Assembly: GCA_022616275.1 (NCBI GenBank)
Contig: JAKEFB010000104.1
Coordinates: 1 to 64,000 of the forward strand
Source of the DNA: Chloroflexota bacterium
GTDB taxonomy: Bacteria > Chloroflexota > Anaerolineae > Promineifilales > Promineifilaceae
Reading direction: 5' to 3'
DNA length: 64,000 bases
In this document: piece after piece, positions 15,696-24,190 of the stretch
Layout of the letters: each line of letters begins with the position of its first letter
Numbering within the stretch: position 1 is the stretch's first letter
Made by a program: the position numbers and the translations under genes
Notes under the pieces: generated by a model
The model's input: only the letters and a program-made list of their open reading frames with translations
What the model was told of the DNA's origin: nothing
Database searches by the model: none

Positions 15696-17756
15696 ATGTT
15701 AGACTTCGGCCGGGAAATTTGTGGCCATTTGCCGGTGGCCGAGCGGCGGGAGTGGCTGGTGACGAACGGCATTGGCGGCTTCGCCATGGGAACGGTTGCC
15801 GGGCTGCTCACCCGTCGTTATCACGGCCTGCTCGTCGCCGCCCTCAAGCCCCCGGTCGGCCGGACCCTGCTGCTGACCAAGCTGGACGAGACGGCCGCTT
15901 ACGGCGGCCAGAACTACCCCCTCTTTGCCAACCGTTGGGCCGGCCGGGTAGAGGAGCCAAACGGTTTTCGCTACCTGGAACGCTTTCACCTGGAAGGCAC
16001 GACGCCAGTGTGGACTTTTGCCCTGGGAGACACCTTGCTGGAAAAGCGGGTGTGGATGGAGTGGGGTGAAAACACGACTTACGTCCAATACCGGCTGCGC
16101 CGGGCCAGCCGGCCGCTGGCCCTTTCGGCCAGGATGTTGGTCAACTACCGGGATTACCACAGCACGACCGTTGCCGGCGGCTGGCGAATGGAGGTTGAGC
16201 CTATTCCACAGGGGTTACGCGTTCTGGCCTACAATGAGGCTGTACCCTTTTTCTTGCAAAGCGCGAGTGGGAGCTTCAGCCTGGTAGCAGACTGGTACAG
16301 GAATTATTTCCTGAGCCTGGAAGCGTACCGGGGCCAACATGACGTCGTCGAAGACCACCTCTGCGCCGGGCAGTGGCGGGTGACGCTGGCGCCCGGGGAA
16401 GCGGTGACGTTGGTCGCCAGCACGGCCGCCGGCGCGGGGCTGGACGGCGAGACCGCTTACGGCCGGCGGCAGGAGCACGAGCGGCAGTTATTGGCCCGCG
16501 CTCCACTCGGCCAGGATACACCGGCCCCGCAAGACGAGGCAGAGCCGGCCGTGCGCCACCTGGTCCTGGCCGCCGACCAGTTTATCGTTCGCCGCGCCGC
16601 CCATGCCAACGCTTCGTTGGCCGACGACTCCGACGGCCGGACGGTTATTGCCGGCTACCCCTGGTTCAGCGACTGGGGCCGGGACACGATGATTGCCCTG
16701 CCCGGCCTGACTCTGGCCACCGGCCGGCCGGAAGTAGCCGCCAAAATCCTGCGCACCTTCGCCCATTTTGTAGACCAGGGAATGCTGCCCAACCGCTTTC
16801 CCGACGCCGGCGAAGCGCCGGAATACAACACGGTGGACGCCACGCTGTGGTATTTTGAGGCTATCCGCGCTTGCCACGCCTCTACCGGCGACCAAACGCT
16901 GGTCCGCGACCTGTTCCCCGTTCTGCGGGACGTCGTCGAGTGGCACCGGCGCGGCACGCGCTACCAGATCCACGTAGACCCGGCCGACGGCCTGCTGTAC
17001 GCCGGCGAGCCGGGGGTCCAACTGACCTGGATGGACGCCAAGGTCGGCGATTGGGTGGTGACGCCGCGTATCGGCAAGCCGGTGGAGATCAACGCCTTGT
17101 GGTACAACGCCCTGCGCGTGATGGCCGATTTTGCCCGCCTGCTGGAGCGGCCGGACGAAGAAGCCACCGCTTACGATCAGTTGGCCGGCCGGGTCGAGGA
17201 AGGCTTTGCCCGCTTCTGGAACGAGGCGGCCGGCTACTGTTACGACGTGCTCGACGGGCCAGACGGCCACGAGGCGACGCTGCGGCCGAACCAGATCTTG
17301 GCCGTCTCCCTACCTTACAGCCCGCTGCCGGCCGGCCGGCAAAAGGCCGTGGTGGACACCTGCGCCCGCCACCTGCTCACTTCTCACGGGCTACGCAGCC
17401 TGGCGGCGGACCACCCCGATTACATTGGCATCTACGGTGGCAACCAGCGCAAGCGGGACGCCGCTTATCACCAGGGCACGGTCTGGAGCTGGTTGATTGG
17501 CCCGTTCGCGATGGCCCATTTGCGGGTCTACGGCGACCCGGAGGCGGCCCAATCTTACCTGCGGCCGCTCTTCCACCACCTGGCCGACCACGGATTGGGC
17601 AGCGTCAGCGAGATTTTTGACGGCGACCCGCCGTTCACCCCCCGTGGCTGCCCGGCCCAGGCCTGGGGCGTGGCCGAGCTGCTGCGCGCCTGGGAGGAAG
17701 TGACAAAGTTCATTACATCGCTGAGCAAAATCGTAAAACCCTACGTGAACGCTTAA
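15696..17756 (+). CDS. Glycogen debranching enzyme (amylo-alpha-1,6-glucosidase type)
   Basis: 686 residues. The N-terminal GDE_N-type beta-sandwich (from WLVTNGIGGFAMGTVAG to about 260) is followed by a GH133-like (alpha/alpha)6 barrel. The barrel has the family stretch YPWFSDWGRDTMIALPGL near residue 321. It removes alpha-1,6 branches during glycogen breakdown. AGGAGG lies 8 nt before the ATG. Normal homology ends around LLRAWEEV (codons near 17700); the last ~16 residues are an out-of-frame read of a decayed antitoxin gene, so the original stop has been lost. A CBM48-only protein at 46.85 kb could work in the same glycogen pathway. Confidence 0.88.
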   Translation: MLDFGREICGHLPVAERREWLVTNGIGGFAMGTVAGLLTRRYHGLLVAALKPPVGRTLLLTKLDETAAYGGQNYPLFANRWAGRVEEPNGFRYLERFHLEGTTPVWTFALGDTLLEKRVWMEWGENTTYVQYRLRRASRPLALSARMLVNYRDYHSTTVAGGWRMEVEPIPQGLRVLAYNEAVPFFLQSASGSFSLVADWYRNYFLSLEAYRGQHDVVEDHLCAGQWRVTLAPGEAVTLVASTAAGAGLDGETAYGRRQEHERQLLARAPLGQDTPAPQDEAEPAVRHLVLAADQFIVRRAAHANASLADDSDGRTVIAGYPWFSDWGRDTMIALPGLTLATGRPEVAAKILRTFAHFVDQGMLPNRFPDAGEAPEYNTVDATLWYFEAIRACHASTGDQTLVRDLFPVLRDVVEWHRRGTRYQIHVDPADGLLYAGEPGVQLTWMDAKVGDWVVTPRIGKPVEINALWYNALRVMADFARLLERPDEEATAYDQLAGRVEEGFARFWNEAAGYCYDVLDGPDGHEATLRPNQILAVSLPYSPLPAGRQKAVVDTCARHLLTSHGLRSLAADHPDYIGIYGGNQRKRDAAYHQGTVWSWLIGPFAMAHLRVYGDPEAAQSYLRPLFHHLADHGLGSVSEIFDGDPPFTPRGCPAQAWGVAELLRAWEEVTKFITSLSKIVKPYVNA

Positions 17757-17899
17757 TTGCTGGTTATCAGGCTAATGCTGGTGCAGATGCGACCCTGGCT
17801 GGGGAGTGGCAACCCCTCGAAGAAGCGGTATGGACCACTCATGTTCCTGCTTATCACGGAGAAGAACCAACCGATGACGCGCCAGATTCGACAAGGTGA
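17702..17899 (+). pseudogene. Decayed MazE-like (ribbon-helix-helix) antitoxin, C-terminal part
   Basis: A frame different from the debranching enzyme reads AEQNRKTLRERLIAGYQANA from 17720, then LAGEWQPLEEAVW, to TGA at 17897-17899. This is the toxin-binding tail typical of CopG/MazE antitoxins that precede MazF. The ribbon-helix-helix DNA-binding half is missing; it has been replaced by the 3' end of the debranching enzyme. The stop overlaps the toxin remnant start, as in intact mazEF operons. Confidence 0.7.
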
Positions 17900-18007
17900 T
17901 ATTTTCACAAGTCTCGCCTCGGCCGTTACTGGGGACGGTTGGCACCGCAAACGATGGCTAAGGTAGACAAGGCCTTACTGATCAGCTTGGGTTTGATTCC
18001 TCTTTAA
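17874..18007 (+). pseudogene. Decayed MazF-like toxin with internal deletion
   Basis: ATG 17874 starts MTRQIRQGDIF, the usual opening beta-strand of MazF. From 17906 a different frame reads KSRLGRYWGRLAPQTMAKVD followed by KALLISLGLIPL and a stop at 18005. This is the usual C-terminal helix of MazF. About 60-70 central residues, including the catalytic region, are absent and the two ends are out of frame. It is a non-functional toxin relic. Confidence 0.72.
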
Positions 18008-18126
18008 TCTTTACAGGGTGGGGCTGGGCTTCAGCCATAGCGAGACGGTCGTGGGCTGCATGGTCTCCTGGACGACATACACCAGCTCGGCCGTCAACGC
18101 GTCTCCATCCACCTCGTTTCCTACGT

Positions 18127-19038
18127 TTACCCGGCATTGCTCTCCGACGCGGGTAGCGATTGCAAGAATAGCCAGATGGCCCGCAGGTCTTCTTCGCTGG
18201 CATTGGCAAAACCGGGCCAGGGCATCAACTCCGGGTTCAACTGCCGTCCGTCCGGTGTCACGCCGGTCGTCACCGCCGTCAGGAACTGTTCTTCGGTCCA
18301 GCCGCCCAGGTCGCCGCCGGGGGTCAGGTTCGGCGTATCAATGGGCAGCCCGGCCTGAGGATCGGCCGGCACGCCGGCCAGCTCTTCGCCGTGGCAGGAG
18401 CGGCAGGTGTTGGCCCGGTAATCGCCATAGGCGACGTTGGCGCCCACTTCCGGCATGGCCGGCGGCGGCGCGTCGTGGTCAATGACCTCGGCCGGGATGA
18501 AGTTGGGCGGCAGCATCCCCAGCCCCAGTAAGAGGCGGGGGGGCGTGAACACTTCCCGGTCCGGCGTCTCATTATCTACCGGCGGCAGGCTGCGGACGTA
18601 AGCGACCACGACTCCCAACTCCTCGGCGCTCAGCCGGGTGTAGAATTCGGAGGGCATAATGATCAGGTTGGTCCCATCCGGCCGGATGCCGTGGCGCAGC
18701 GCCCGTATCCAGTCCTCGTCGCTGTAGCTGGCGGCCGCGCCACCGTTGCCGCTGGTCAGGTTGGGCGCGTATAGCGCGGCAAAGCCCGGCTCGTTGATAA
18801 ACTCCTGGCCGCCCAGGTTTTCGCCGTGGCAGTCCTGGCAGCCCAGCCAGACGCTTACCAGGTACTCGCCACGGGCAATCGCTTTCTCGTCCGAGGGGAT
18901 GGGAATGGAAGCCGGCTGGACCTCATACTCTTTGTTGACAATGGACGAGCCACGCACGTAACCAATGACCGCCACCAACAGAATGAGGGCCACCAATCCT
19001 CCCAGAACGCTGCCGATCCACTTCAGTACTCTTTTCAT
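18127..19038 (-). CDS. Membrane-anchored diheme cytochrome c
   Basis: 303 residues. A single N-terminal transmembrane anchor (residues 8-28) precedes two cytochrome c domains. Heme attachment sites are C67QDCH71 and C212RSCH216. Candidate axial methionines are in IMPSEF and LMPWPGF. It faces the cell exterior and carries electrons for a dehydrogenase or terminal oxidase, as in the electron-transfer subunits of membrane dehydrogenases; no such catalytic subunit lies beside it. GGAGATAAC lies just before ATG 19038. Confidence 0.87.
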   Translation of the reverse strand: MKRVLKWIGSVLGGLVALILLVAVIGYVRGSSIVNKEYEVQPASIPIPSDEKAIARGEYLVSVWLGCQDCHGENLGGQEFINEPGFAALYAPNLTSGNGGAAASYSDEDWIRALRHGIRPDGTNLIIMPSEFYTRLSAEELGVVVAYVRSLPPVDNETPDREVFTPPRLLLGLGMLPPNFIPAEVIDHDAPPPAMPEVGANVAYGDYRANTCRSCHGEELAGVPADPQAGLPIDTPNLTPGGDLGGWTEEQFLTAVTTGVTPDGRQLNPELMPWPGFANASEEDLRAIWLFLQSLPASESNAG

Positions 19039-19172
19039 GATAGTTATCTCCTATTCAGGGATAATGGCGGCGCGCCATTCGGCAGCGTGCCCCATCTTGA
19101 CTATGCTTCAGCGCTAGATTCTAACACCATTCCCAGGCTATGTATCTGGATTTATACCGGCCTTCTGTATCC

Positions 19173-19181
19173 TGGTATATT
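19173..19181 (+). promoter_or_regulatory. Extended -10 promoter (TGG-TATATT)
   Basis: TGG followed by TATATT, about 80 nt upstream of the DUF1328 gene. No convincing -35 hexamer. It belongs to the TGG-TAnnnT set noted elsewhere in the window. Confidence 0.4.
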
Positions 19182-19260
19182 ACGCCCGCGGCCGTTTTTG
19201 TTTAGAGTATGGCCAGGCAGGTAAATCGTTCCCGCCATGCGTCCGTAAAAGGAGGCAATT

Positions 19261-19461
19261 ATGTTAGAGTGGGCGCTGGTTTTCCTGGTCATTGCCATTA
19301 TCGCTGGTGCTTTAGGCGTTACGGGCGTAGCCCGTGGGGCTGCTGCGATTTCCAAAGGGCTCTTTGGTTTTTCTCTGGTCGTCGCCCTTCTGATGATTTT
19401 AATGGTATTGTTGGGCGCTGACCCGCTGGCTGCCATCCAGCCTGCCCTGCTGGCCGTCTAG
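19261..19461 (+). CDS. DUF1328-family small membrane protein
   Basis: 66 residues with two hydrophobic helices (about 3-23 and 31-52). It opens [19 protein letters not shown] and continues [16 protein letters not shown], the DUF1328/YtjA pattern. The family is found in inner membranes and often induced by stress; no biochemical role is known. AAAGGAGG is 6 nt upstream of the ATG. It is a single-gene unit closed by a strong terminator. Confidence 0.85.
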   Translation: MLEWALVFLVIAIIAGALGVTGVARGAAAISKGLFGFSLVVALLMILMVLLGADPLAAIQPALLAV

Positions 19462-19514
19462 GCTCTGCCGGCCGACCGTCAAAATCAGCACACTTGCCTG
19501 GCCCATTGGGCCAC

Positions 19515-19546
19515 GCCCACCCGGCCATTGACCGGGTGGGCTTTTT
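19515..19546 (+). terminator. Intrinsic terminator after DUF1328 gene
   Basis: Ten-base perfect stem GCCCACCCGG / CCGGGTGGGC with a 7-nt loop followed by TTTTT. Confidence 0.9.
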
Positions 19547-19571
19547 CGTGTCCCCCCAGATCGCTCGATTC

Positions 19572-19580
19572 TGTTACAAT
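19572..19580 (+). promoter_or_regulatory. Extended -10 promoter (TGT-TACAAT) close to tex start
   Basis: TGT followed by TACAAT, 11 nt before ATG 19592, with no Shine-Dalgarno between. This suggests a leaderless or near-leaderless tex message. Confidence 0.45.
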
Positions 19581-19591
19581 ACATCGTCAGT

Positions 19592-21736
19592 ATGGACCAC
19601 GTCGAACGAATTGCTTCCCAATTGAACGCCGGCCGCAACCAGGTGGCCGCGGCCGTTGCCCTTTTGGACGACGGCAACACCCTGCCCTTTATTGCCCGTT
19701 ACCGCAAAGAAGCCACCGGCGGCCTGGACGACGACCAGCTCCGCCGGCTTAACGGCCTGCTCGATAGCCTGCGAACGCTCGACAAGCGGCGGCAGACCAT
19801 CTTAGACTCCATTGCCGCCCAGGGGCAGTTGACCCCCGAACTGGAGGGGCAGCTCCTGGCCGCCGAAACCCTGACCGCCCTGGAAGACCTCTACCAACCG
19901 TACAAGCCCAAACGGCGTACCCGGGCCAGCGCCGCCCGCGAGAAAGGCTTGCAGGGACTGGCCGACCTGATCCTGGCCCAGGAAGCGGGACCGCGCAGCC
20001 TGGCCGAACTGGCCCGGCCCTTCTTGAACGACCAGGTCCCCACCATAGACGAGGCCCTGGCTGGAGCGCGCGACATCGTCGCCGAGACGATCAGCGACCA
20101 CGCCGGGGTCCGGCAGCGTACCCGGGAGAAGGGGCTGCACTGGGCGGTCTTAAGCTGCCAGAAGATTGACGGGGCCGAAGACCCTCGCCAGGTTTACAAG
20201 CTCTATTACGACTACCAGTGCCGGGTAGACCGGCTGCGGCCGCACCAGGTATTAGCCATCAACCGGGGCGAGGCGGACAAGGTGCTGCGACTGAGCCTGG
20301 AAATAGCCGAGCGGGACTGGCGCCAGGCCGTCGCCGCCGCCTTCCGCCCCAATCCCCGTTCGCCGCTGGCCGGGCAATTAGAGATGGCCGTCGAGGACGC
20401 GGCCAAACGACTGCTGCTGCCGGCCATCGAGCGCGACATCCGTCGCAGCCTGACGGAAACGGCCGAAGCCCACGCCATCCACGTCTTTGCCGACAATTTG
20501 GGCAACCTGCTCACCCAACCGCCGCTGGCCGGCCAGACCGTCCTGGCCATTGACCCTGGCTATCGCACCGGCTGCAAGGTAGCCGTGGTGGATCCGACCG
20601 GCAAGGTGCTGGACACGACCACCATTTATCCCCACGAGCCGCAAAAGGCCTGGGCCGCCGCCCGCCAGGCGTTGGCCGGGCTGGTCGGCCGCCACGGCGT
20701 CACCCTGGTGGCTATCGGCAACGGCACGGCCTCCCGCGAGACAGAGCGGCTGGCAGCCGAGCTGATTCAAGAACTCCAGCCGGCCGGGGTTAAGTACCTG
20801 ATCGTCAACGAGGCCGGGGCCAGCGTCTACAGCGCCAGCCCTCTGGCCCGGACGGAGCTACCCGAGCTGGATGTAACCCTGCGCGGCGCGGTCTCCATTG
20901 GCCGGCGGGTCCAGGACCCCCTGGCCGAGCTAGTCAAAATTGACCCCCGCTCTATTGGCATAGGGCTGTACCAGCACGACGTCAACCAGGGCCAACTGGC
21001 AGCCGCCCTGGAAGGAGTCGTCGAAAGCGTCGTTAACCGGGTGGGGGTAGAGGTCAACACCGCCTCGCCCTCGCTGCTGACCTACGTCGCCGGCATTGGC
21101 CCCAAACTGGCCGAGAACATCGTCGCCTATCGCGACGAGAACGGCCCCTTTGCCAGCCGGCCGGCGTTGCGCCAGGTGCCGGGGTTGGGGCCGAAAGCCT
21201 TTGAGCAGGCCGCCGGCTTCTTGCGCATCCGCGACGGGGTTAATTCCCTGGATGCCAGCGCCATTCACCCCGAAAGCTATCACATCGCCACGGCCGTGCT
21301 GGAACGGGCCGGTCTCCCGGCCACCGCCGCTTCGGCCGCCCGCGAACGAGCCCTGGCCCGCTGGCACGACGAGACTGCCCGCCGCCAACTGGCCGCCGAA
21401 CTGGGCGCTGGCCTGCCCACCCTGACCGACATCCTCGAACAACTGGCCCGCCCTGGCCGGGACCCGCGCGCCGACCTGCCCCCGCCCATTTTGCGCAGCG
21501 ACGTGCTCTCGATGGACGATTTAAAGTCAGGCATGCGCCTCAAGGGTACAGTTCGCAACGTGGTGGATTTTGGCGTTTTCGTGGACATCGGCGTCAAGCA
21601 GGACGGCCTGCTCCACCGCAGCCAGTGGCCAGGCGACGTCTCCTTTGGCGTCGGCGACGTCATTGAAGTCACCATTCGTCACGTCGAACCCGAACGCGGC
21701 CGCATCTCCCTCGGCTGGCCAGAAGAGTTACGTTGA
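19592..21736 (+). CDS. tex: Tex-family transcription accessory / RNA-binding protein
   Basis: 714 residues, close to the usual 720-780. Order: N-terminal helical Tex domain (IARYRKEATGGLDD, about 35-50), YqgF/RuvC-like fold (VLAIDPGYRTGCKVAVVD), helix-hairpin-helix repeats (YVAGIGPKLAENIVAYR; VPGLGPKAFEQAAGFLRI), and a C-terminal S1 RNA-binding domain (about 640-712). Tex binds nucleic acid and elongating RNA polymerase in the cytoplasm. The start is fixed by family alignment of the first residues. The stop overlaps the TTG/ATG region of the zincin gene, so these genes are likely co-transcribed. Confidence 0.93.
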   Translation: MDHVERIASQLNAGRNQVAAAVALLDDGNTLPFIARYRKEATGGLDDDQLRRLNGLLDSLRTLDKRRQTILDSIAAQGQLTPELEGQLLAAETLTALEDLYQPYKPKRRTRASAAREKGLQGLADLILAQEAGPRSLAELARPFLNDQVPTIDEALAGARDIVAETISDHAGVRQRTREKGLHWAVLSCQKIDGAEDPRQVYKLYYDYQCRVDRLRPHQVLAINRGEADKVLRLSLEIAERDWRQAVAAAFRPNPRSPLAGQLEMAVEDAAKRLLLPAIERDIRRSLTETAEAHAIHVFADNLGNLLTQPPLAGQTVLAIDPGYRTGCKVAVVDPTGKVLDTTTIYPHEPQKAWAAARQALAGLVGRHGVTLVAIGNGTASRETERLAAELIQELQPAGVKYLIVNEAGASVYSASPLARTELPELDVTLRGAVSIGRRVQDPLAELVKIDPRSIGIGLYQHDVNQGQLAAALEGVVESVVNRVGVEVNTASPSLLTYVAGIGPKLAENIVAYRDENGPFASRPALRQVPGLGPKAFEQAAGFLRIRDGVNSLDASAIHPESYHIATAVLERAGLPATAASAARERALARWHDETARRQLAAELGAGLPTLTDILEQLARPGRDPRADLPPPILRSDVLSMDDLKSGMRLKGTVRNVVDFGVFVDIGVKQDGLLHRSQWPGDVSFGVGDVIEVTIRHVEPERGRISLGWPEELR

Positions 21737-21741
21737 AATTG

Positions 21742-22116
21742 ATGATGTTATCGCCGGAACAGTTTGAGCAGTTGGTCGCCCGGGCGCTGGACGATTTGCC
21801 CGTTTATTTCCAGCAAAAGATGAGCAACATTGAAGTGCTCGTCCAGCCCTGGCCCAGCCAGCGCGAGCTGCGCCAGGCCGGCGTTCCGCCGGGCGAGACG
21901 CTCCTGGGCCTGTACAACGGCGTGCCCCTGACCGAGCGGACCCACGACTACGGCCTGGTGCCGCCCGACACCATTACCCTCTACCAGGGGCCGATTGAGC
22001 AGGCCGCCGGCGACCCGGCCGAAATTGAAGCCCTGGTCCGCCACGTCGTCATCCACGAAGTAGCCCACCACTTCGGCATCAGCGACGACCGGCTATGGGA
22101 ATTAGGCGCTTATTAG
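21742..22116 (+). CDS. Small zincin-like metallopeptidase
   Basis: 124 residues. The HEVAHHFGISDDRL segment gives H105-E106-x2-H109 with a downstream aspartate (D114/D115) as likely third zinc ligand. This is the short zincin family (Zincin_1) widespread in Actinobacteria and Chloroflexota, without a known substrate. No signal peptide, so cytoplasmic. ATG 21742 is preferred to TTG 21733, which overlaps the tex stop. Confidence 0.78.
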   Translation: MMLSPEQFEQLVARALDDLPVYFQQKMSNIEVLVQPWPSQRELRQAGVPPGETLLGLYNGVPLTERTHDYGLVPPDTITLYQGPIEQAAGDPAEIEALVRHVVIHEVAHHFGISDDRLWELGAY

Positions 22117-22129
22117 TGGAGTAATAACA

Positions 22130-22585
22130 ATGATCTCTCTACCCTTGGCGGTACAACTGAAAGCGGCCGGGCTGGCCTGGAAGCTGGCCCTGCACGATTT
22201 TTTTGCCATCCCCGAGCCGGGACTGGACGAACGGGTCTTTGTCCTCAGCGACATGACCATTGACGTCGAAGCGTACTTCGGCCGTCAGGCCATCACCTTT
22301 AACGGGGCAGTGGAGTGGGCCCTGGACTATATCCTGACCGCCGACGTCGTCTGGATGCCGACCGAAGAGCAGTTGCGGGAGCTATTGCAGGAGCGGCTAC
22401 TGGGCGAGACCCAGCCGGCCGTCCAGCTCCTCAGCGCCCTCGACGGCTACCACTGCCTCATTCAATTCGAGGGCCGGCCGCGCGCTTTTGAAGCCGTCGT
22501 GGCCAGCGACGCCTACGCCCTGGCCCTCCTCCATGTCCTGGAACACGCCCCCCAACAACTCCGGCCGAAGGGCATCAGCGCCTGA
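22130..22585 (+). CDS. Conserved-looking hypothetical protein
   Basis: 151 residues, soluble, slightly acidic, with no membrane segment or metal motif. I do not recognise a family. It lies 14 nt after the zincin gene on the same strand and shares its codon use, so tex, zincin and this gene look like one operon. Confidence 0.6.
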   Translation: MISLPLAVQLKAAGLAWKLALHDFFAIPEPGLDERVFVLSDMTIDVEAYFGRQAITFNGAVEWALDYILTADVVWMPTEEQLRELLQERLLGETQPAVQLLSALDGYHCLIQFEGRPRAFEAVVASDAYALALLHVLEHAPQQLRPKGISA

Positions 22586-22621
22586 GAACGCTCTGGTGAA
22601 CGCGCCAGCACGCCGGCAGAG

Positions 22622-24073
22622 TTAGAATCCTGAGTCAGAGTTAGAGTCTTGAATTAGAGTTTGCTTGCTCGACCACTCCTCTTGCTCGCGGTTGGATTCC
22701 AATCGTCGCTCTCGCTCTAACTCCACGTTCCCCACCCGTAGATACAGGCCCGTAACTAACCCCAGCAGCATCCAGAAGAGAAAGCCCGGTTTCGCCCCCA
22801 GCGCCACCGTGTCCGTCAGGCCGTAGACAAAATAGCCCACCAGCGACGCCGCAAAACCGGCCGCCAGCACCTTCGGCCAGATTGACCTCGCCCGTCGCCA
22901 GCTTTGCCACAACATCCCGGCCGTGCCCAGCCACAGGGCCAGGTAAATGGCCAGGCCGGGAACACCCAGGTCCAGCCCGGCTTGCAGCAGGTGATTATGG
23001 GCGTGGGCCACGTCTATCCGCGCCCAGAAGCCGGTGAAAGGGTACAGGACGGGAATAACCTGGCGAAACGTGCCCACCCCCATTCCCGTCAGAGCAAAGT
23101 CGTGAATCCCGGTAACGGCCCGCGCCCAGATTTCCAGCCTGAAGTTGGCCGAAGTAATCGTGTCGTCCACGTTGGTAACTAACAGCTCCGATCCTTGCGC
23201 CACCGACAGCGAGAAAAGCCGTTCCCAGCCCACGTAGGTCCCCACCCCAATAAAGACGACCGCCAGAGCGACTCCCCCCCCCATGAGCCACCGGTTGCGG
23301 AGCAAAATCGTCAGGAACAGGAAAGCTCCCGCCAGGACCAGGCCCAGCAGGCCGCTCCGGGACTGGGTAAGGACCAGCAGCGCCGCCAAAAGCAACGCCA
23401 CTGACCAGGTGGCGACAATGGCCGCCGGCCACTGCCACCCGGCCAGCTTTCTTTTTACTTCCTCCACCCGGGCCAGTAGCGCCAGCGCCACCACCAGGGC
23501 AGACGGGACAACCCACAGTAGCGCGCCGGCCACCTGGTTGGGGTGGATGCCCGATTCCGCGCCGGGCAGAGTAACCAGCCTCGTCGGTAACAACTCGTAA
23601 ACGCGGCCCAGGACAGGCAGCTTGTTGAAGGATATTCCCAGGCCCAAAAAACCGATAACGGCCACGCCGAGGCCCCCCGCCAGAAAAAGGCCAAAAGCAA
23701 ACCACAGGTTCCGGTCCGAGCGGCCGGCGCCGGCGGCGACTGCGTAAAAAACGGCCACCCCATAGACCAGGCCAATCACCTTGGGCAGGGTGTAGGTTAA
23801 ATCAAAGGTTATGGTGAGGCTGACGAAGAGCATAAAGAGGAAGCCGGCTAACAACCCATCCAGTGGCGTTGGCGGCACGAAACGGCCGGTCGCCACCTTG
23901 CGGGCCAGCCACAACCCGGGAATGATCAGCAACACCAGCGCCCCACCCGTAGTCGTGAGCAGGGCGGCCGGCAACAACAGCGCCAGCCAGACCCACTCCA
24001 AAGCCACAACCCTGGCGCACAGCCGCCGCGCCAGGGAAAAATTTTCTCGTTCCAGTACCTCGTCAGTTGTCAT
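22622..24073 (-). CDS. O-antigen ligase/polymerase-like (Wzy/WaaL) membrane protein
   Basis: 483 residues with about 10-12 membrane helices and the large periplasmic loop of Wzy_C proteins. The loop carries the histidine-rich AHAHNHLLQAG stretch where ligase/polymerase activity is centred. It should join or polymerise polysaccharide on undecaprenyl carriers, though Chloroflexota mostly lack LPS, so the acceptor is unclear. The last ~30 residues (ELERERRLESNREQEEW, then SSKQ...) are hydrophilic and are encoded by a GAGTTAGAG-type word array, probably added by 3' extension. A -10 box lies 9 nt before the ATG. A TPR-fused paralogue is at 30.96 kb. Confidence 0.78.
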   Translation of the reverse strand: MTTDEVLERENFSLARRLCARVVALEWVWLALLLPAALLTTTGGALVLLIIPGLWLARKVATGRFVPPTPLDGLLAGFLFMLFVSLTITFDLTYTLPKVIGLVYGVAVFYAVAAGAGRSDRNLWFAFGLFLAGGLGVAVIGFLGLGISFNKLPVLGRVYELLPTRLVTLPGAESGIHPNQVAGALLWVVPSALVVALALLARVEEVKRKLAGWQWPAAIVATWSVALLLAALLVLTQSRSGLLGLVLAGAFLFLTILLRNRWLMGGGVALAVVFIGVGTYVGWERLFSLSVAQGSELLVTNVDDTITSANFRLEIWARAVTGIHDFALTGMGVGTFRQVIPVLYPFTGFWARIDVAHAHNHLLQAGLDLGVPGLAIYLALWLGTAGMLWQSWRRARSIWPKVLAAGFAASLVGYFVYGLTDTVALGAKPGFLFWMLLGLVTGLYLRVGNVELERERRLESNREQEEWSSKQTLIQDSNSDSGF

Positions 24074-24082
24074 CCCGCCGGG

Positions 24083-24091
24083 ATTATACCA
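24083..24091 (-). promoter_or_regulatory. Extended -10 promoter (TGG-TATAAT), leaderless spacing
   Basis: On minus: TGG then perfect TATAAT, then 9 nt to ATG 24073. No -35 and no Shine-Dalgarno. A leaderless message is likely. Confidence 0.6.
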
Positions 24092-24094
24092 GAG

Positions 24095-24145
24095 TAGAGT
24101 TTAGAGTTAGAGTAGACCTGGCGCTAACGCTAACTCTAAACTCTA
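24095..24145. repeat. 16-bp perfect inverted repeat of TAGAGTT words
   Basis: Arms at 24095-24110 and 24130-24145 (TAGAGTTTAGAGTTAG and its complement) enclose 19 nt. They lie between the divergent Wzy-like and sigma-factor genes, just upstream of the Wzy-like -10. Related GAGTTAGAG words fill 22618-22662. Confidence 0.65.
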
Positions 24146-24190
24146 ACTCATTTGTGACCAAATCCCTGGCTCAATTGTCATACTGTATGA

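Noticed and set aside
18008-18126. Minus-strand peptide (GNEVDGDALTAELVYVVQET...) downstream of cytochrome c
   Set aside because: It looks protein-like and may be another gene fragment, but I could not link it to a family and it has no start.
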